Shown here: piece after piece, positions 33,808 through 42,278 of the stretch
Position numbering within the stretch: the stretch's first letter is position 1
Layout of the letters: each line of letters starts with the position of its first letter
Source of the DNA: Polaromonas glacialis
Lineage (GTDB): Bacteria; Pseudomonadota; Gammaproteobacteria; Burkholderiales; Burkholderiaceae_C
Direction: 5' to 3'
DNA: 64,000 nucleotides
Assembly: GCF_000709345.1 (NCBI RefSeq)
Contig: NZ_KL448328.1
Coordinates: forward strand, 17,011 to 81,010
The notes under the pieces: generated by a model
What the model saw: only the letters and a program-made list of their open reading frames with translations
What the model was told of the DNA's origin: nothing
Database searches by the model: none
Program-made: the position numbers and the translations under genes

Positions 33808-34587
33808 ATGGTAGGGATTTCCCTTAGTACCAGCAAATCAGTAGCTCAGCAGAACGTTCTCGTACGCTCTACAGCAATGGCAAATGAAGACAGCGAAGAA
33901 CCCGTTGCAGACCATCGCGTGCGGGTAGGGGCGCAACGTCGGGAAAAGACACGGCTTCGCCTTCTGGAGACCGCACTGACCGTCTTCAACGAAAAGGGAC
34001 CGGACGTTGCTGTGATCGATGACTTCATTGCTGCTGCCGGTGTGTCGCGCGGCACGTTCTACAACCACTTCAAGACCACCAGCGAGCTCTTGTTTGCCCT
34101 TGCCACGGCCATGAGTGACGAGGTGCTGCAGATCGTTGACCCCTTGGTGCTGCACTACGACGATCCGATTCAGCGCTTTGCGGCAGGATCGCGCCTTTAC
34201 ATGCAGATGGCCTTGCGGTATCCCCTGTGGGGCAGCTTTATCACGCAAGTGGGCACACGCATCGCAACGCGGGGTCAATTGATCGATCTCTTCCTGACGC
34301 GCGACCTGGAGCTTGCGCACAAGAGCGGGCGGCTGTCGGTAGACAGCGTTCGCGTAGGCCGCGACCTTGTACTGGGCGCCATTTTTTATGGCATCGAAAC
34401 GATGCTGACGGAGCCGACCCGGAGCAACCATGCCGAGCAACTGGTGCGCAGCGTGCTCATCGGTCTGGGGTTAACGCCCAGCGAAGCCCAAGCCATCGCC
34501 TTCATGCCGCTTGAAATGCCGGGAGCGGTGGAAGGGCCTATTTTTTCCAGACTGAAAGCCAGCACACCCAGCACAAAACATTCGTGA
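33808..34587 (+). CDS. TetR-family transcriptional regulator
   Basis: Regulator of 259 residues from ATG 33808, or 236 from ATG 33877 (MANEDSEEP); neither has a clear ribosome site. The DNA-binding domain is RLRLLETALTVFNEKGPDVAVIDDFIAAAGVSRGTFYNHFKTTSELLFALATAM, the canonical TetR helix-turn-helix with FYNHF. The C-terminal domain is helical with no recognised ligand motif. Divergent from the FAH-Bug-dioxygenase-monooxygenase operon and next to a perfect palindrome, it very likely represses unit B until a substrate or intermediate binds. Confidence 0.9.
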   Translation: MVGISLSTSKSVAQQNVLVRSTAMANEDSEEPVADHRVRVGAQRREKTRLRLLETALTVFNEKGPDVAVIDDFIAAAGVSRGTFYNHFKTTSELLFALATAMSDEVLQIVDPLVLHYDDPIQRFAAGSRLYMQMALRYPLWGSFITQVGTRIATRGQLIDLFLTRDLELAHKSGRLSVDSVRVGRDLVLGAIFYGIETMLTEPTRSNHAEQLVRSVLIGLGLTPSEAQAIAFMPLEMPGAVEGPIFSRLKASTPSTKHS

Positions 34588-34664
34588 TCCATGCGATCAA
34601 TTGACCATCAATTTCTGAAATCAATGATTGCCAATCATTGCGGTGTAAACGCCTGATCCACTTT

Positions 34665-35660
34665 TTATCCTGCTTGGCTTGCCTCAACGGCGGATGGTGC
34701 CGGTAACTCCGTATTGGCCACGAACCATTCAGGCACGACGGGGCCCCAGAGGTAAAAAGAATCCTCCGGTGCGTAGTCGCCAGCAGTCCAGTCGGTGGTT
34801 TGCGAAACGAAGTCGATGTCAAACGAATACTCGGCAAAGCTGCCCCACGGATCGCGCGCGTAGTAAAAATAGTTCGATCCCAGCACATGGCGCCCCACAC
34901 CCCAGCCCTCGGTGAAACCGGCGGTTCGCATTTGCTCGCTGCCCTCGCCCACTTCGTCCAGGCTGCCGACGTCCCAACTGGTGTGGTGCAGGCCCGGACC
35001 GCCGGACTTGACGAAGGCCAGCAAATGGTGGTCGCTGCCATGCGGCGAGTGCATGAAGGCCACCAGGTCACCCGAGCGATCCGACAGCCGCAGGCCCAGC
35101 ACCTCGTCGCAAAACCCCAGCATGCGCGCGACATCGGGCGTGAACAGCAGGACGTGCGACAGCCAGCGCGGAAAAACCCGGGCGCACTGGCTGCGCGCGT
35201 GTGCAGCAGCCGTCTGCCGCGCTGGTATGCGCACAGGATGGGCCGGGGTCTTGCAACTGGGAGACACCTTGTCGCAGACCAGCAGTTGCATCGGCATGCC
35301 GTCAGGGCTGCGCAGCCATAGGCCGGAGTCATCCATGGCCATCGGATGCGGCCCGCAGCCGATGCCCAGCGCCTGGATCTTTGCCTCGAAGGCAGGCCTG
35401 TCTTCGGCAAAAATCCCCAGACTGACGTACTGCAGGGCCTTGGGCTGGCCGTTGGCGACCACCGTCATCCAGCAGTGGCTGTGCCCGTGGGTATACAGAT
35501 CGATTCGCGGGCCGGCACGCTTCACATCCAGCCCGAAAGCCGTGTAGAACGCCTCGGCTGGTGCGATGTCGGGCACAGTGAACACGACTCGCTCGACGGA
35601 ATGGACGGCGAAGGTGCCGGCGCGACGGGCGACAGGCAACCGGTCTTGACGCACTTGCAT
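34665..35660 (-). CDS. VOC-fold extradiol ring-cleavage dioxygenase, unit C
   Basis: A second two-domain dioxygenase of 331 residues, paralogous to that of unit B along its whole length. Iron-ligand positions are in WLSHVLLFTPDV (His), GLHHTSWDVG (His) and SFAEYSFDIDF (Glu). Substrate-pocket regions differ (GLWLRSPDGMPMQL), so the two enzymes may prefer different catechols. Like the paralogue it begins Met-Lys-Met; GGAG is eight bases from the second ATG (35660), which I chose. It is the last gene of unit C, after the carboxylesterase gene, and its stop faces the end of the TetR gene. Confidence 0.9.
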   Translation of the reverse strand: MQVRQDRLPVARRAGTFAVHSVERVVFTVPDIAPAEAFYTAFGLDVKRAGPRIDLYTHGHSHCWMTVVANGQPKALQYVSLGIFAEDRPAFEAKIQALGIGCGPHPMAMDDSGLWLRSPDGMPMQLLVCDKVSPSCKTPAHPVRIPARQTAAAHARSQCARVFPRWLSHVLLFTPDVARMLGFCDEVLGLRLSDRSGDLVAFMHSPHGSDHHLLAFVKSGGPGLHHTSWDVGSLDEVGEGSEQMRTAGFTEGWGVGRHVLGSNYFYYARDPWGSFAEYSFDIDFVSQTTDWTAGDYAPEDSFYLWGPVVPEWFVANTELPAPSAVEASQAG

Positions 35661-35728
35661 TTTCATTCTCCAAAGGGTTCAGGCGGCAAGCTGGTACAGG
35701 CCACCTTCTATTTCAACTTTGACGTCAG

Positions 35729-37360
35729 TCAGAACTTCACCGTCAGGCTGCCACTGCTGTCTCTGAATTTGTTCAGAAATTGGTAGCGCGCCGTGAAGGG
35801 TTCGGGCTCTAGCGCGACGGTGGCGCCCAGGCCCATGACATTGCCGCCGGCGCCTGAATACTCGGGCCAGACCGGCAGACCCGGCTGGTTGGGATTGCCG
35901 CTTTTGGCAAAGCTGGTCCAGTAGGAGGACATCGTGTCGGCCAGCGCCTGGTCCTGCGCGCCGGCCAGCACCGGTGCTGCTGCCGTTCCCTTGGGCACCA
36001 GATTTTGGAACACGTAGGGGACTTCCGAGACATGGACGGCCAGCGGGGTGTAGAGCGAGGCCTGCTTGAAGTAGTAGCTGTACACCGGTGACTTTCCGGT
36101 GGCCTTCTGGACGACGCCCCAGGTCCAGGTCTGCAGTCCGATGATCAGGTCGCCCAGCAGCTGCACCGATGACTGCGCTGCCTGCGCGTCGGTTCCCGCT
36201 GGGTAAAACCCGAGCAGGCTGCTGACGTTGGACGCGCCAAACACCTTGGTCACGGCGGCGGTAAACCCGGTTGGGGTATTGGGCAGGGCGCGGCCGGGAA
36301 CAGCGAAAATGTTGCCCTCAGCGACGTTTTGCCCGACCAGCAGCGGCACATCGTTTTGCCGGCCGGCAAAAAATCGGGCTGCGGGTTCTTCAGGCAGCAC
36401 GTAACCATCCAGGCTGGGGCCAAAAGGCGGCGCGAACGGCGGCGCTGCAGCATTGGTCGCGCTGGCCAGTTGCAGCGCAGGCACGGCGCGAAGCGCGGCC
36501 AGGCTTGCAGCGCCCAGGGTCGTGCCCAGCGCCAAGCCTTTTTGTTCCGCGGTGACGCGTGACGGCAGCGGCCCGAATTCGCTTTCCCAAAACGCGCCGC
36601 TCTGGCCGATTGCTTTGTGAAACGTGCCCGCCGCCAGCGGCGATGCCGACAGCATGCCGACCGCGTGGGCGCCCGCGGATTCGCCGAACAGCGTGATGTT
36701 GGCTGGATCGCCGCCAAAAGACGCGATGTTGTTCTTGACCCATTGCAGCGCGGCCAGGTGGTCCTGCAGGCCGTACATGCCCGAAGATCTACCGCCCGAT
36801 TCAGCGGCCAGGTCAGGGCGTGCCAAGTGACCGAAAACACCCAGCCGGTAATTGAGCGAGACCACGACCACGCCTTTTTTGGCCAAATTATTGCCTTCCC
36901 AGCGGGGATCGCCCGAGGTGCCGAACTGAAAGCCGCCACCATGCAGCCAGACCATGACTGGACGCCGCTCGCCCGATGTCCGGGCACCGCTCCACACGTT
37001 CAGGAAAAGGCAGTCTTCGCTGACTGTGGGATCGGCGACCACGGGCGCAGGCGTGCCGTTGGCCCAGCACTTGCTGCCGTATTGCCGGGCGTCCCGCGTT
37101 CCTGTCCAGTTCGGCGCCGGCTGGGGCGCGCGCCACCGAAGATCGCCAACAGGCGCTGCCGCATAGGGAATGCCTTTGAAGTTCAGGATGCCGGCTGCAT
37201 CGCGCTCATTGCCAAACAGGGTGCCATTGGACACCCCTACCGTGCTGGTGAGCGGTTGGCTTGCCTCGACCGGGTCTGACCCGCCTCCGCAGCCGGCCAT
37301 GCCCAAAATGCTGATCGCCAGGGCTGCTGCGGGTGCCCATTTTTTTGCCACTGTTTTCAT
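35729..37360 (-). CDS. Carboxylesterase type B, lipoprotein
   Basis: Alpha/beta-hydrolase esterase of 543 residues. The signal peptide ends in lipobox LGMAGC (Cys24), so it is probably anchored in the outer or inner membrane facing the periplasm. The oxyanion HGGG is at 140-143, the nucleophile Ser228 in FGESAGAH, and the catalytic His in VHVSEVPYVF; family features EDCLFLNVW and SLNYRLGVFGHL are intact. In unit C it may release an aromatic acid or phenol from an ester before hydroxylation. It lies between the FAH-family and dioxygenase genes in the same orientation. Confidence 0.92.
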   Translation of the reverse strand: MKTVAKKWAPAAALAISILGMAGCGGGSDPVEASQPLTSTVGVSNGTLFGNERDAAGILNFKGIPYAAAPVGDLRWRAPQPAPNWTGTRDARQYGSKCWANGTPAPVVADPTVSEDCLFLNVWSGARTSGERRPVMVWLHGGGFQFGTSGDPRWEGNNLAKKGVVVVSLNYRLGVFGHLARPDLAAESGGRSSGMYGLQDHLAALQWVKNNIASFGGDPANITLFGESAGAHAVGMLSASPLAAGTFHKAIGQSGAFWESEFGPLPSRVTAEQKGLALGTTLGAASLAALRAVPALQLASATNAAAPPFAPPFGPSLDGYVLPEEPAARFFAGRQNDVPLLVGQNVAEGNIFAVPGRALPNTPTGFTAAVTKVFGASNVSSLLGFYPAGTDAQAAQSSVQLLGDLIIGLQTWTWGVVQKATGKSPVYSYYFKQASLYTPLAVHVSEVPYVFQNLVPKGTAAAPVLAGAQDQALADTMSSYWTSFAKSGNPNQPGLPVWPEYSGAGGNVMGLGATVALEPEPFTARYQFLNKFRDSSGSLTVKF

Positions 37361-37430
37361 TGTTTGTCTCTCGTTATTTTTCTATCGGGGAATCAGCGAA
37401 CGGTGGCCGGATGGCGGCAACGCGCTTGAT

Positions 37431-38288
37431 TTATTGCTCGTCCACCACCGGGTTGCGCAAAATGCCGATGCCTTCGATTTCGACTTCGCAGACATCTCCG
37501 TGCTTCATGAACAGCGGCGGCTTGCGCGCCAGGCCGACGCCCGACGGGGTGCCGGTGACGATCACGTCGCCGGGCTGCAGGCACACCGCTTCGCTGAGCA
37601 GGCTGACCAGCGTGGCCACGTCGAAGATCAATGACGACGTCGAAGCGTCCTGCACAACGACGCCGTTGAGCCGGGTCTGGATCTTCAGGCCGGCAGCGCC
37701 GGGCGGCAGCTCGTCGCTGGTGACAAAGTGCGGGCCGAACGGTCCGGTGTCGTCAAAGTTCTTGCCGATCGTCCACTGGGCAGACTTGAACTGGTAGTCG
37801 CGGATCGACGCGTCATTGCAGATCGAATAACCCGCCACATGGTCGAGCGCCTGGTCCTTGGCGATGTAGCGCCCGGCCTTGCCAATCACGGCAACGAGTT
37901 CGCCTTCGTAGTCGAGCTGCGTGGACACCCTGGGGCGCACGATGGGCTGGCCGTGGCCTGTCATGCTGGCGGCGAAGCGCGAAAAAATCGCCGGGTAGGT
38001 CGGAACGGCAAACCCGCTTTCGACCGAATGGTCCACGTAGTTCAGGCCGATGCAGAAGATACGGCCCGGGTTTTCCAGTGGCGGCAGGTAAGTGATTTTG
38101 TCCAGGTCAATCACCGGTCCCTGGCGCAGCGCCTCGGCGGCCTTCTCAAGCGCTTTCGGCCCCTGGGCCAGCAAGGACTGCAGGTCACCCGGAAAGCCCG
38201 CGTCGGTGCTGAAAATCCCTCGAAACTGCGTGCCGTCGGCAACGGCCATTCCTTTGCGGCCATCTTGTTTGAAATTTAAAAAACGCAT
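37431..38288 (-). CDS. Fumarylacetoacetate-hydrolase-family protein, unit C
   Basis: FAH-superfamily enzyme of 285 residues. Motifs: GRIFCIGLNYVDHSVESGFAVPTYPAIFSRF, metal site LDYEGELVAVIGKAGRYI, GYSICNDASIRDYQ and CLQPGDVIVTGTPSGVGLARKPPLF with the C-terminal Asp/Glu-rich strands. The substrate is probably the dioxygenase product or its keto form. The gene follows the flavin monooxygenase (47-bp gap) and precedes the esterase. Its arrangement mirrors unit B, but the sequence is a different subgroup, so the two units were probably assembled independently. Confidence 0.92.
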   Translation of the reverse strand: MRFLNFKQDGRKGMAVADGTQFRGIFSTDAGFPGDLQSLLAQGPKALEKAAEALRQGPVIDLDKITYLPPLENPGRIFCIGLNYVDHSVESGFAVPTYPAIFSRFAASMTGHGQPIVRPRVSTQLDYEGELVAVIGKAGRYIAKDQALDHVAGYSICNDASIRDYQFKSAQWTIGKNFDDTGPFGPHFVTSDELPPGAAGLKIQTRLNGVVVQDASTSSLIFDVATLVSLLSEAVCLQPGDVIVTGTPSGVGLARKPPLFMKHGDVCEVEIEGIGILRNPVVDEQ

Positions 38289-38335
38289 GTCGATGCTTTC
38301 CGTGTTGGGTCGATGAAAAAGGATTAATCAAAGGT

Positions 38336-40030
38336 TTATGCGGCAATGGGCTGCAGGGCCCGATGGCGTTCCCGGGCGCAGGCCATCGCCAGCAAGGCTG
38401 GGGCGTCGGCACTGGCATCACCGCGCCAGGCCACATGGTGGTCGGGCCGGACCAGCACCCGGTCGGCGCCGTACAGGGCTCTAGCGTCTAGGCTGCTGCA
38501 GCACACCAGTGCCAGCGGCACATTCATGGCTGCGGCAGCAGCCTGCCAGGCTAGGGCATCGGCGGGCGGGGCATTGTGGTCACTGGCGGTAAAACACAGC
38601 AGGGTGTAATCGCGCCCGAACAGGTCGAAGATGGAGGCGCCGTCCAGCCAGATATGCGGTGCGCGCGCGCCAGGGCGCGCCGAAGGAAGGTAGTGATTGG
38701 GCTCATCAAGCGTTGGCGCGCCCGCTTCGCTCGCCACAATGGGGCTGCCCTCGTAGCGCAGGCCCAGCTGCAGGCCAGGAATGTTGAATTCGTTGCGCAC
38801 ATGCCGGTGAAGGGCATCACCGAGCTGCTGGCGCACGCGTTCGGCATCAAGGCCCTCGGCATCGACATTGGGCGGCACCTTGATGCCGCCGATGCTGTCG
38901 GCCATGGCGCGGGCGAACGTGGTGTTGCGCTGCGCGATGGGCTTGCGCTCGGCCTCGTACGAGTCGAGCAGTTCCTCGCCGGCCCAGCCCTTGACCACGG
39001 CCGCCAGCTTCCAGCCCAGGTTGACCGCATCGTCCACGCTGGTGTTGTAACCCATGCCGCCGGTGGGCGTAAACAGGTGCGCGGCATCACCGGCGATGAA
39101 GGCGCGGCCTTTGGAGAACTGGTCCGCCACCAGCGTGAACCCGGCATGCCAGGGACCGGTGGCGATCAGCTCGAACGCAAATTCGCTGCCGATGGCCGCG
39201 AACATCGCCGCCTTGTAGTCCACCGATTCCGGGCTTTGACCGGGCGCCAGCTGCAGGCAGAACAAGAACTGGTCCACCCCGTCAATGGCGATCAGCAGGC
39301 CGCGCTGCACCGCATTGACGGCCCAGTACATCCAGGCACGCGGCTTGTCCAGTACATCGTACAGGCTGGCCGAGGTGAAATACACCGAAAGCATCTGCCC
39401 GCCGAAAAAGTCGCGCGCTTCGTCGCTTTGCCCGCTGTAGCGGATGCCGCAGGTCTTGCGCACCAGGCTGCGCGGGCCGTCGCAACCGACAACGTAGCGC
39501 GCGCGCATCTCGAACGCTTCGCCGCTGTGCGCATGCCGGGACACGATGGTGACCTGTTCGTCATCCATCGCCAGCGACTGCGCCTGCCAGCCGAGCATTA
39601 GGTGGACGCTGTCGTATTGCTGCGCCTGCGCCCGCAGCACCGGTTCGATGAGCATCTGCTGGCCCCGGTGTGGGAGCTCCGGGGTGGGCCAGGATTCCTC
39701 GCCGTAGTCGCCAAACGACGTCCGGGCCAGCGCCTGGCTGCGCGACGGAATCGCAAACCGGGTCAGTTCATGGCCGACCAGCGTGGTGCAGTAGATCACG
39801 TCCTGCGGATGGTCTTCGGCCAGGCCCAGCGAGCGGATCTGTGCGGCGAAACCCCGGCGCCGGTAATGCTCCATGGTGCGCGACGAGGTGGCGTTGGCCT
39901 TGGGGAAATCGGGCGCGGCGATGTCTTCCTCCAGCACCACGCAGTCCACGCCCCGGCAGCCCAGCTCGATGGCCAGCATCAGGCCGGCCGGTCCGCCGCC
40001 GATGATGGCAACGTCGGTTGTTTTTTTCAT
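38336..40030 (-). CDS. FAD-dependent aromatic monooxygenase (PheA/TfdB type), unit C
   Basis: Class A flavoprotein hydroxylase of 564 residues from ATG 40030, preceded by AGGAGCC. The N-terminal Rossmann motif VAIIGGGPAGLMLAIELG is canonical, followed by YVVGCDGPRSLVRKTCG and the ribityl motif AFIAGDAAHLFTPTGGMGYNTSVDDAVNLGWKLAAV. The C-terminal thioredoxin-like domain ends with DRVLVRPDHHVAWRGD, typical of the phenol-hydroxylase branch. It hydroxylates the unit-C phenolic substrate to a catechol. It is distinct from the unit-B hydroxylase. The stop is followed by the FAH-family gene. Confidence 0.92.
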   Translation of the reverse strand: MKKTTDVAIIGGGPAGLMLAIELGCRGVDCVVLEEDIAAPDFPKANATSSRTMEHYRRRGFAAQIRSLGLAEDHPQDVIYCTTLVGHELTRFAIPSRSQALARTSFGDYGEESWPTPELPHRGQQMLIEPVLRAQAQQYDSVHLMLGWQAQSLAMDDEQVTIVSRHAHSGEAFEMRARYVVGCDGPRSLVRKTCGIRYSGQSDEARDFFGGQMLSVYFTSASLYDVLDKPRAWMYWAVNAVQRGLLIAIDGVDQFLFCLQLAPGQSPESVDYKAAMFAAIGSEFAFELIATGPWHAGFTLVADQFSKGRAFIAGDAAHLFTPTGGMGYNTSVDDAVNLGWKLAAVVKGWAGEELLDSYEAERKPIAQRNTTFARAMADSIGGIKVPPNVDAEGLDAERVRQQLGDALHRHVRNEFNIPGLQLGLRYEGSPIVASEAGAPTLDEPNHYLPSARPGARAPHIWLDGASIFDLFGRDYTLLCFTASDHNAPPADALAWQAAAAAMNVPLALVCCSSLDARALYGADRVLVRPDHHVAWRGDASADAPALLAMACARERHRALQPIAA

Positions 40031-40046
40031 GGCTTGGCTCCTGTTG

Positions 40047-41021
40047 TCAGTCAACGCTGGCGCCGGTGCGCTTGACCATGGCCGCATAGACCACGGCATC
40101 GCTGTCGATCAGGCTGGCGAGCGCCGCCGGCGTGGTCGGATCCGGCACGAAGCCGAAGTTCGCGAATTTTTCCGCCACGTCAGGCTGCCTGAGCGCATCG
40201 TTTAGGCTCTGGTTCAGTGTGTTGATAACGGCTGCAGGCGTTCCCTTGGGTGCCATCAAGGCCACCCAGGTGCGCGCTTTCACGCCCTTCGGGCCGCCCG
40301 ACTCTTCCAGCGTCGGCACATTGGGCAGGCTGGGTGAGCGGACATCATCGGCCACGGCGATGAAACGGACCTTGCCCGCCTTGAGCAGCGGGCCGGCGCT
40401 GGCCATGCTGCCCATGGCCCAGTCGATCTCGCCGGTGGACACGGCAATGTAGAGCTGCGAGATTTCCTTGTAGGGCACATGCGTCATCTTGGTGCCGCTG
40501 GCCGCCTCTAACTGCGCGGCGCCCAGGTGCAAAGGACCGCCGATCGAGTTCGAACCGTAGGTGACCTTGCCCGGCGTGGCGGCGGCGGCAATCAGGTCCT
40601 TGACCGTGCGGATCGGGCTGTTGGCCGCCACCACGACAAAGAACGAGGTGCGGTACACACCGCCCACCGGAACGAAGTCAAGCTTCGGGTCATAGGGCAG
40701 CTTTTTGAACAGCGAGGGGCTGATGGACAAGTGGCCGACGTCGGCGATCAGCAGGTCGTAGCCCGTGGGCGCCGCCTGTTTGACCGCGCCGATGGCCAGA
40801 AAACCATTGGCGCCCGGCCGAGCATCAACCACAACGCCCTGCTTCCAGCTGGCCGTCAGCTTCTCGCCGACGATGCGGGCCACCACATCGGGCCCGCTGC
40901 CCGCCGGAAAGGGGGAAATGATGCGCACCGGCTGGGCGGGAAAGGACTGCGCCCAGCCCGGGTTGGCCAGCAGGCTCAGGCCCATGCCGGCGGCCAGAAA
41001 AGTGAATGATCGACGTTTCAT
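40047..41021 (-). CDS. Bug/TctC-family periplasmic solute receptor 3
   Basis: Receptor of 324 residues with signal peptide MKRRSFTFLAAGMGLSLLANPGWA (twin-arginine-like RRSF, but Sec export is also possible). Ligand-loop signature VRIISPFPAGSGPDVVARIVGEK and GYDLLIADVGHLSISPSLF. First gene of unit C, divergent from LysR 2, 16 nt before the monooxygenase gene. By analogy with the other Bug genes it may deliver the substrate or act as an extracellular sensor. Complete. Confidence 0.92.
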   Translation of the reverse strand: MKRRSFTFLAAGMGLSLLANPGWAQSFPAQPVRIISPFPAGSGPDVVARIVGEKLTASWKQGVVVDARPGANGFLAIGAVKQAAPTGYDLLIADVGHLSISPSLFKKLPYDPKLDFVPVGGVYRTSFFVVVAANSPIRTVKDLIAAAATPGKVTYGSNSIGGPLHLGAAQLEAASGTKMTHVPYKEISQLYIAVSTGEIDWAMGSMASAGPLLKAGKVRFIAVADDVRSPSLPNVPTLEESGGPKGVKARTWVALMAPKGTPAAVINTLNQSLNDALRQPDVAEKFANFGFVPDPTTPAALASLIDSDAVVYAAMVKRTGASVD

Positions 41022-41064
41022 TTTGTCTCCAGTAATTGATTACCACTTAGCAATGTGGCGATTA

Positions 41065-41078
41065 TTGATGTCGATCAA
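41065..41078. promoter_or_regulatory. Candidate LysR binding dyad for unit C
   Basis: TTGAT-GTCG-ATCAA is a perfect interrupted palindrome midway in the 109-bp gap between the divergent Bug 3 and LysR 2 genes. Confidence 0.5.
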
Positions 41079-41130
41079 CAAAACAATAAACAGGCAAAAT
41101 AGGACTTTTGATACCCGTTCGGCATCACTT

Positions 41131-42066
41131 ATGAAATTACACCAACTGCGCAATCTGGTCGCCGTGGCCGACGCCAGCAGCATCCGGGCTGCGGCGCGCG
41201 CGCAAGGGTTGGCGCAGCCGGCCATCACGCGCGGCCTGCGTGATCTGGAAAAGGAGCTGGGCGTTCCCTTACTGGAGCGGCACGGCAAGGGCGTGTCGCT
41301 CAGCGTCTATGGCCAGGCGTTCGTGGTACGTGCCCGCTCCATCCTGCAAGACGTCGAACGCGGACGGCAGGAGATCGAGCAGCTTAAGGGGGGCGTCGCC
41401 GGCAAGGTCAGCGCCGGTCTGTCCAGCGCGGTGTTTTTATCGCTGGTGCCCGAGGTGTACCCGCTGTTTCGCAAACAGTTTCCCGATGCCCATGTGAGTC
41501 TGACGGAAGGGCTGTTTCCGGCGCTGGAGCCGCAGCTCAGAAATGGCAGCCTCGACTTTTATGTCGGGCCACGCCCGCTGGGCGAACTGGATCATTCCTA
41601 TGCCGTGCAGCTGCTGTTTCAAAATCGACGCGCGGTTGTGGGCCGCCGAGGCCATCCGTTGGCCGGTGTGCGCAGCCTGCGCGGGCTGATCAATGCCCAG
41701 TGGATCATGACGGGCTTGCGCCAGCCGGTCGAGGTCGAGTTTGAGGAGCAGTTCGCAGTGCACGGCCTGCCCGCACCCAAATCAGTCACTCAGACGCTGA
41801 CCACGCTGCCCGTCGTGGCTTTGCTGACATCCACCGACGCGCTGGCATTCTTGCCCCAGCAGTGGGTGAGCAGTGCCATCTTCAAAACATCCCTGCAGGA
41901 AATCCCGGTGATCGAAGCGCTGGCCGGTCCCGACATCGTACTGGTCAGGCGCAGCGCCCTGCCCTTGACGCCGCTGGCCGAAAAGCTTGCCACCATGTTT
42001 GAACGCGCTTGCGGGAAGCCGTATGAAGGTCATCAATTGGTCAGTGCGATGGCTCAAAACTTGTGA
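41131..42066 (+). CDS. LysR-family transcriptional regulator 2
   Basis: Regulator of 311 residues. The open frame extends far upstream into the Bug gene, but the family start is clearly ATG 41131: MKLHQLRNLVAVADASSIRA, AARAQGLAQPAITRGLRDLE, LLERHGKGVSLSVYG is the winged helix. The effector domain begins near residue 90 (GKVSAGLSSAVFLSLVPEVYPLF). It is divergent from the unit-C operon and the presumed activator. It strongly resembles LysR 1 at 21380 in organisation and sequence style. Confidence 0.92.
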   Translation: MKLHQLRNLVAVADASSIRAAARAQGLAQPAITRGLRDLEKELGVPLLERHGKGVSLSVYGQAFVVRARSILQDVERGRQEIEQLKGGVAGKVSAGLSSAVFLSLVPEVYPLFRKQFPDAHVSLTEGLFPALEPQLRNGSLDFYVGPRPLGELDHSYAVQLLFQNRRAVVGRRGHPLAGVRSLRGLINAQWIMTGLRQPVEVEFEEQFAVHGLPAPKSVTQTLTTLPVVALLTSTDALAFLPQQWVSSAIFKTSLQEIPVIEALAGPDIVLVRRSALPLTPLAEKLATMFERACGKPYEGHQLVSAMAQNL

Positions 42067-42171
42067 GATTTGATCTGCTGGCCAAGCATTGATGTCGAGC
42101 GACTGGCGTCACTTCGTGCGCCAAGAATGGGTTTTATTGTTATATGGGGATTTCAAAAAAGGCACCCATCA

Positions 42172-42240
42172 GCGCCACGGACGCAGGCTCGGCAAGGGTT
42201 GTTCTGGAAAATGCCTGATGACGCCTGAGCAGCGCTGATG
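42172..42240. repeat. Imperfect direct repeat, copy B (right border of the catabolic block)
   Basis: Partner of 17191-17259 in the same orientation, 48 of 69 bases matching by hand alignment. It lies between the end of LysR 2 and the end of the histidine kinase gene, beyond the last catabolic gene. Confidence 0.6.
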
Positions 42241-42278
42241 GATCCGCTTGCTGCTGCGCTCGCTTTGCCGACCCGGGG

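Noticed and set aside
38576..39601. 341-codon plus-strand frame
   Set aside because: Antisense to the unit-C monooxygenase; no motif or ribosome site.
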